From a candidate division TM6 bacterium UASB124 (GTDB lineage Bacteria; Babelota; Babeliae; Babelales; RVW-14): a stretch of DNA of 17,541 nucleotides. Shown one piece after another: positions 13,321 through 17,541 of the stretch. Made by a program: the position numbers and the translations under genes. How positions within the stretch are numbered: position 1 is the stretch's first letter; every line of letters begins with the position of its first letter. The notes below the pieces were generated by a model. The model did not search any database, was not told where the DNA came from, and was given only the letters and a program-made list of their open reading frames with translations. Location of the stretch: contig CAMBZK010000008.1 of the NCBI GenBank assembly GCA_945872225.1, positions 1 through 17,541 on the forward strand, given 5' to 3'.

Positions 13321-15225
13321 ATGTCAAAAATTATAGGAATTGACTTAGGTACAACAAACTCCGTCGTCTCGTTCATGGAGGGCGGCACCGCAAAAGTTAT
13401 CCCAAATCAAGAAGGTGCAAACACCACCCCGTCAGTCGTCGGTTTTGCCAAAGATGGTCAGCGCCTCGTAGGCTCAATTGCAAAGCGCCAAGCGATCACC
13501 AACCCAACAAATACCATTTTCTCTGCCAAGCGCTTCATTGGTAAAAAATTCAGCGAAATCAACCAGGGCGACCTTAAAATGGTTCCTTACACCGTTTCAC
13601 AAAGCGCAAACGGCGACTGTGCGATTGAAATCAATGGCAAGCAGATGTCCCCTCAAGAGATTTCTGCCGCTGTGCTGCAAAAACTCAAGCAAGCAGCAGA
13701 AGAATATTTGGGCGAAGCGGTAACCGAAGCGGTTATCACCGTGCCTGCGTATTTCAACGATGCACAACGTCAAGCAACCAAAGATGCAGGCAAAATTGCG
13801 GGTCTTGAAGTGCGCCGCATTATCAACGAGCCGACTGCCGCAGCATTGGCATACGGACTTGATAAAAAGCATAATGAAACCATCGCCGTGTTCGATTTCG
13901 GTGGCGGTACCTTTGATATTTCCATCTTGGAAGTTGGCGATGGCGTAACCGAAGTTAAGTCAACCAATGGCGATACCATGCTCGGTGGCGACAATATCGA
14001 CGAATGCCTCATCGGCTACTTGGTCGCAGAGTTCAAACGCGAAAATGGCATGGACCTGCACAGCGACAAAATGGCACTACAACGCCTCAAAGAAGCTGCT
14101 GAAAAAGCTAAAATTGAGCTTTCTTCAATGCCAGAAACTGAAATCAATTTGCCGTACATCACCGCTGATGCATCAGGCCCTAAGCACTTAGTTACCAAAA
14201 TTACCCGTGCTAAGTTTGAATCACTCTGCGCTGACATCTTCACCAGCTTGTTCGAACCATGCAAGCGCGCTATTGCTGACGCAGGCATCGAAGTAAATAA
14301 AATTGATGAAGTAATTTTGGTTGGTGGTTCAACCCGCATTCCAAAAGTACAAGAAATGGTTAAAAGCTTCTTTGGTAAAGAGCTTAACCGCTCCGTAAAC
14401 CCTGACGAAGTTGTTTCTGTCGGCGCTGCAATCCAAGGTGGCGTACTCGCAGGCGATGTAACTGATGTCCTCTTGCTCGACGTTACCCCACTGTCTCTTG
14501 GCATTGAGACCATGGGCAACATTACCGCACGCATTATCGAGCGCAACACCACGATCCCGACCAGAAAATCTCAAGTGTTTTCAACCGCAGAAAACAATCA
14601 ATCAGCCGTAGACATCAATGTTGTGCAAGGTGAACGCGAGTTTGCCCAAGACAACAAATCATTGGGTCGCTTCCGCCTCGAAGGGCTGCCAGCAGCACCA
14701 CGTGGCGTACCACAAATCGAAGTTACCTTTGATATCGATGCAAACGGCATTGTGCACGTTTTTGCTAAAGATCTTGGCACCGGCAAAGAGCAAAAAATTA
14801 CCATCTCCAACTCTTCTGGCCTTGCAAAAGAAGAAGTAGAACGCATGGTAAACGAAGCACAATTGCATGAAGCTGATGACAAAAAACGTCGCGAAACTGT
14901 TGAAAAGCGCAACAACCTAGACAGCATGATCAGCCAAGTCGAAAAAACATTGCAAGAAAATAAAGAAAAACTTCCAATGGCAGATGTCAGTACCGTTGAA
15001 GCGGCGCTGGAAGAAGCTAAAAAAGTACTTGCTGAAAAAGCTGAAGACAAAGAAGCGCTTGAAAAAGCGAACACTGATTTGATGAATGCATCCTACAAAA
15101 TTGCGGAGTTTTTGTACAAAGAGCAACAACCGCAACCAGGGGCAACCGGTGAAGCTCCATCAGATGCAGAAGCAAAGAAAGATGGTAGCGAGCCAATCGA
15201 TACTGATTTCACCAGCGGCAGCTAA
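13321..15225 (+). CDS. dnaK: Molecular chaperone DnaK (Hsp70)
   Basis: DnaK binds exposed hydrophobic segments of unfolded proteins in an ATP-driven cycle with DnaJ and GrpE. The 634-residue protein is full length: IGIDLGTTNS (5-14), RRIINEPTAAALAYGLDK (165-182), DFGGGTFD (192-199), ILVGGSTRIPKVQ (332-344), the interdomain linker DVLLLDVTPL (382-391), substrate-binding beta domain to about 500, then a charged helical lid. The tail (about 606-634) is Pro/Gln/Ala-rich and ends IDTDFTSGS instead of the common EFEEVKDK-like ending. AAGG lies 9 nt before the ATG. Codons are more GC-rich than in neighbouring genes, as expected for a highly expressed gene. It is monocistronic here: grpE and dnaJ are not adjacent, and a strong terminator follows directly. 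Confidence 0.98.
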   Translation: MSKIIGIDLGTTNSVVSFMEGGTAKVIPNQEGANTTPSVVGFAKDGQRLVGSIAKRQAITNPTNTIFSAKRFIGKKFSEINQGDLKMVPYTVSQSANGDCAIEINGKQMSPQEISAAVLQKLKQAAEEYLGEAVTEAVITVPAYFNDAQRQATKDAGKIAGLEVRRIINEPTAAALAYGLDKKHNETIAVFDFGGGTFDISILEVGDGVTEVKSTNGDTMLGGDNIDECLIGYLVAEFKRENGMDLHSDKMALQRLKEAAEKAKIELSSMPETEINLPYITADASGPKHLVTKITRAKFESLCADIFTSLFEPCKRAIADAGIEVNKIDEVILVGGSTRIPKVQEMVKSFFGKELNRSVNPDEVVSVGAAIQGGVLAGDVTDVLLLDVTPLSLGIETMGNITARIIERNTTIPTRKSQVFSTAENNQSAVDINVVQGEREFAQDNKSLGRFRLEGLPAAPRGVPQIEVTFDIDANGIVHVFAKDLGTGKEQKITISNSSGLAKEEVERMVNEAQLHEADDKKRRETVEKRNNLDSMISQVEKTLQENKEKLPMADVSTVEAALEEAKKVLAEKAEDKEALEKANTDLMNASYKIAEFLYKEQQPQPGATGEAPSDAEAKKDGSEPIDTDFTSGS

Positions 15226-15241
15226 TTAAACCAAGCAGAAT

Positions 15242-15290
15242 CGATAATAAAAAAGGGGCCTCCGAAAATGGGGCCCCTTTTTTATTATCG
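15242..15290. terminator. Perfect 19-bp bidirectional terminator after dnaK
   Basis: CGATAATAAAAAAGGGGCC (15242-15260) and its exact inverse (15272-15290) enclose an 11-nt loop. The GC-rich top of the stem is followed by a T-run on each strand, so it can stop both dnaK transcription and the convergent gene that ends at 15320. Confidence 0.92.
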
Positions 15291-15319
15291 TTGTTTTGTA
15301 TGGAAATCACTAAATTTTA

Positions 15320-16495
15320 TTAATTCCCAGAGCTATTCACTCCACTCCCAGAAGATCCCTTCACTCTATTTGAAATTTGACTCCAAAAGCCGTTAGCCTT
15401 CGCCTTCGCTGCTTCTTTTGCTTGATTAACCGCCTGAGTTCCGGCCTGGACCGCAACTACCTTGCCATCGTTAACAACTTGTTTAACAAGAGGCTGAGCC
15501 TGAGCGGCTACTTGTTGTGCAATTCCTACAAAACCAGCTGTAGGAGAAATTTGAGCAGGTGCTGGCAATACAGCAACTGAATCTGCTGCTGGAGCCCGCG
15601 CTATAGCAGTTCTCAGAGCACCATCTGGCAAATTCCCCACATGCTCACTACCGCCATCATAGATGCCTTCGCCATTTTGCATATTAAAATGAGGCAAAGG
15701 CAGTGCCTCAGCAGCTGGCTGACCACCGGATATAACATCACCATCGCTCATATCAACGGGCATAGGTCCAACCATCGTAGGTTCTCCTGCAGGTTCTCCT
15801 ACTGGCTGACTAGGGGCAAACATAGACTGCGGCCCTACAGCAGGTTGCATAGCTTGGAACATGGTAGCCATTTGCAAAAATGGGGAGATCATTTCAACAA
15901 GCACCAGCATGGTTGCTGTTACTTTGTCTGGTGATGCATTCAGCAGAACAGCTTGTATCTCTTCTGGTGTGTTAAATTGCTCCATAAAGGCTGTAATTTC
16001 TGTAAAGTTAGGGTTTTGCTTATCTTTAAATGATGTAATAAATTTGTCCAAGAAAGCGTTTGCTTTTACCGTTTCAGCTTGAGTAACCGGCTTTACTGCT
16101 CGTGCCGCCTTGTGTTTAGCAACTAGATCACGAGGATCCTTTCGAGCACCGCCGCGCCCACGTCCACGTACTTGTTTTCCAGCTGGCTTTGCTGCACCCT
16201 CTGATTGAGGCAACCATTGAGGCGTATACGTTGCGCTATCAGTACCAAGAATAGCCGTTTTTGGCTGGCTTTGGACCTGTCCTTGTGCTCGACGTCTTGT
16301 AGCACTAGCTACACCCTGACGTCTTACAGCAGTCCGACCACCACGACCAGTTGTTGTTCGGCTAGCAGCACGGCCAGTACGCTTTGATGCTCTACTAGGC
16401 GCACCAGTATCTTTAGTTGTATCAGCGGCATTGTTTTGCGTAACAAAGCTTAAGCTTGCTAGCAGCAACATGGCGTATAGTTTTTTATTCATCAT
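15320..16495 (-). CDS. Exported Arg/Gly-rich low-complexity protein of unknown function
   Basis: I do not recognise this 391-residue protein. It opens with a signal peptide (MMNKKLYAMLLLASLSFV, likely cleavage near residue 24). Then come an Arg/Gly/Ser/Thr-rich segment (about 33-70, with TTGRGGRTAVRRQG and ATRRRAQGQ) and a second RG block (109-119, VRGRGRGGARK, counting from V109). A helical middle domain follows (about 137-215) and a Pro/Gly/Met/Ala-rich stretch (215-320). The C-terminus is an amphipathic Ala/Gln/Lys helix (about 320-380) and a Ser/Gly tail. RG-rich segments often bind nucleic acid or acidic partners, but no function is assigned. AGGGAG lies 7 nt before the ATG at 16495. It converges with dnaK and lies after another low-complexity gene on the same strand. 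A role at the surface or in a host is speculation. Confidence 0.75.
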   Translation of the reverse strand: MMNKKLYAMLLLASLSFVTQNNAADTTKDTGAPSRASKRTGRAASRTTTGRGGRTAVRRQGVASATRRRAQGQVQSQPKTAILGTDSATYTPQWLPQSEGAAKPAGKQVRGRGRGGARKDPRDLVAKHKAARAVKPVTQAETVKANAFLDKFITSFKDKQNPNFTEITAFMEQFNTPEEIQAVLLNASPDKVTATMLVLVEMISPFLQMATMFQAMQPAVGPQSMFAPSQPVGEPAGEPTMVGPMPVDMSDGDVISGGQPAAEALPLPHFNMQNGEGIYDGGSEHVGNLPDGALRTAIARAPAADSVAVLPAPAQISPTAGFVGIAQQVAAQAQPLVKQVVNDGKVVAVQAGTQAVNQAKEAAKAKANGFWSQISNRVKGSSGSGVNSSGN

Positions 16496-16563
16496 AAACA
16501 GACTCCCTAAATAGAACCATTAATTTTTATACGGTACGAAACACTCGTAACCTTATTAAACTC

Positions 16564-16593
16564 ATTGTAAAATAGTTTCTATTTGAAAATCAA
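16564..16593 (-). promoter_or_regulatory. Candidate promoter of the exported Arg/Gly-rich protein gene
   Basis: On the minus strand TTGATT (16588-16593) and TACAAT (16564-16569) are 18 nt apart. Transcription would start about 60 nt before the ATG at 16495. Confidence 0.55.
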
Positions 16594-16733
16594 TAATTTT
16601 AAAAATATTTTCTATCTGTGTCATTTTTCAGGGTAAAACGACCATTCGTTGTTACCAAAAGTGAGCTCAAAGCTTGGCTCAGCGGTTCAGCCGTCATGCG
16701 GGCGATCATACGACTATGAGGATGCCAAAACGT

Positions 16734-16774
16734 AAAGAGAGCGGGCTTCGATAGTTACGAAGCCCGCTCTCTTT
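16734..16774 (-). terminator. Strong stem-loop terminator after the Pro/Gln/Asn-rich protein gene
   Basis: AAAGAGAGCGGGCTTCG (16734-16750) and its exact inverse (16758-16774) make a perfect 17-bp stem with a 7-nt loop. On the minus strand it ends in TTT with a further TTTT close by. It lies 22 nt after the stop codon at 16797. Confidence 0.8.
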
Positions 16775-16796
16775 AAAACAAGTTAATTATTACTTT

Positions 16797-17541
16797 TTAG
16801 TTTGGATCAACTGGCCGATTAGGCAGTCCATTTGGTTGCTCATTAGGTTGTCGTCTGCCAACTAATCCAGCATTACCATTGCCTTGGGCTGGTTGGTTTG
16901 GCCCACGATTTCGATTTAAAAGATTGTTACCACCTGGCTGCTGTGGCGCTGGTTGCTGTGGGCGCACCACTGGTTGCACTTGCTGCCCTGCATCACGTAC
17001 TTGTTGTTGTTGCACTGGCAGCACAACCGGAACCGGAATTGGTGCTACCACTTGATTTAGCTGTGCAGCATTAAGAGCTTCATTTCCTGCTACTACTGCT
17101 ACTCTTTCAGCATTTGAGCTACGCTGTGCTTCATCCGCAGCTGCAAATTCACGCTCAACAAGTGCCGCTTCTTGAGTACTGCTACTGCGTGGGGCACGTG
17201 AAGTACCTCCGCTCTCTATTGATGTATCAATAGGACTAGGCTTTGGCATTTTAGCTTCAATAGCGGCCACCCTTGCCGCAACGAATCCAGCTTCGCCAGC
17301 CACAGGCACTGCGTCAACAGCTGGTACTGGTTCAAGTCGAACTTGTTCTGCTATCCTTTCAGCCTCCAGTATGGCTCCGTGATCAGCGCTAAAACCATTA
17401 TCTACAGCCATTTTTTTAACTACCCCAAGTGCCCTATCAGGACCAAAAGACTCAAGCTCTTGCTTGTATGCACGCGTCCAGTCTGCTATTTGTTGTTGTC
17501 TATTAACCAATTCAGATGGCTTAGCCAAAGCTTCCTGTCGT
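16797..17541 (-). CDS. Pro/Gln/Asn-rich protein of unknown function, 5' end beyond the window
   Basis: The frame runs from the stop at 16797 to the right edge without interruption. A TTG at 17526-17528 could be read as a start, but sense codons continue upstream to the edge (RQEA before it), so the gene is most likely truncated here and about 247 C-terminal residues are visible. The first part is charged and helical (KPSELVNRQQQIADWTRAYK, then DNGFSADHGAILEAERIAEQ). The middle is Ala/Val/Glu-rich, and the last 80 residues are Pro/Gln/Asn/Gly-rich with VVLPVQQQQ, RPQQPAPQQPGG and RNRGPNQPAQGNGNAG. No family is recognised. Composition resembles its exported neighbour at 15320-16495, so it may be exported too, but any signal peptide would lie outside the window. 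Confidence 0.65.
   Translation of the reverse strand, partial: RQEALAKPSELVNRQQQIADWTRAYKQELESFGPDRALGVVKKMAVDNGFSADHGAILEAERIAEQVRLEPVPAVDAVPVAGEAGFVAARVAAIEAKMPKPSPIDTSIESGGTSRAPRSSSTQEAALVEREFAAADEAQRSSNAERVAVVAGNEALNAAQLNQVVAPIPVPVVLPVQQQQVRDAGQQVQPVVRPQQPAPQQPGGNNLLNRNRGPNQPAQGNGNAGLVGRRQPNEQPNGLPNRPVDPN

Larger units (their letters stand above)
16496..16796. other. 301-nt gap between the two low-complexity protein genes
   Basis: No gene was found. The right part carries the terminator of the upstream gene (16734-16774) and the left part the candidate promoter of the exported RG-rich protein (16564-16593). The stretch 16620-16733 shows only weak short inverted repeats. Confidence 0.6.

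Noticed and set aside
1..17541. tRNA genes, CRISPR arrays or complete insertion sequences
   Set aside because: No cloverleaf, regularly spaced repeat array or transposase was seen on either strand by reading; a tRNA or repeat scan would settle this.

Overview
The window is a 17.5-kb piece of an AT-rich bacterial chromosome. It encodes LptF/LptG-type lipopolysaccharide export, a membrane-anchored parvulin chaperone and several proteins with signal peptides, so the cell is Gram-negative-like with a periplasm. Housekeeping genes are divergent, and secreted low-complexity proteins of no known family sit beside them. This fits a candidate-phylum or host-associated lineage such as Dependentiae (TM6), but that placement is inference from style and gene content, not from a marker-gene search.

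Positions 1-8132 hold one long minus-strand cluster, read right to left: PpiD/SurA-like chaperone, recA, infC, rpmI, rplT, a ZapB-like coiled coil, zapA, rny, ymdB, and an lptF/lptG gene cut by the left edge. Most gaps are very short and recA overlaps infC. The cluster joins DNA repair, translation, cell division, RNA turnover and envelope assembly. pheS and pheT, which often follow rplT, are absent; a 43-nt hairpin occupies that junction.

Positions 8133-10870 hold three more minus-strand genes: a signal-peptide membrane protein of unknown function, a CarD-family transcription regulator, and miaA. A terminator-like hairpin separates carD from miaA.

Positions 11095-15225 hold the two plus-strand genes: a multi-pass membrane protein resembling a polysaccharide flippase, and dnaK. 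The 855-nt gap between them is the most unusual part of the window. It contains a weak terminator, a 200-nt stretch almost without G on the plus strand, a 21-bp tandem duplication, and a 100-bp element with 16-bp perfect terminal inverted repeats flanked by a 5-bp direct repeat (CGGAG). This element looks like a MITE, and its minus strand carries two canonical G-quadruplex motifs. A good sigma70-type promoter for dnaK follows.

Positions 15226-17541 start with a perfect 19-bp bidirectional terminator. Two minus-strand genes for low-complexity proteins follow. The first is exported and has Arg/Gly-rich blocks; the second is Pro/Gln/Asn-rich and its 5' end lies beyond the right edge. No tRNA, rRNA, CRISPR array or intact insertion sequence was seen.
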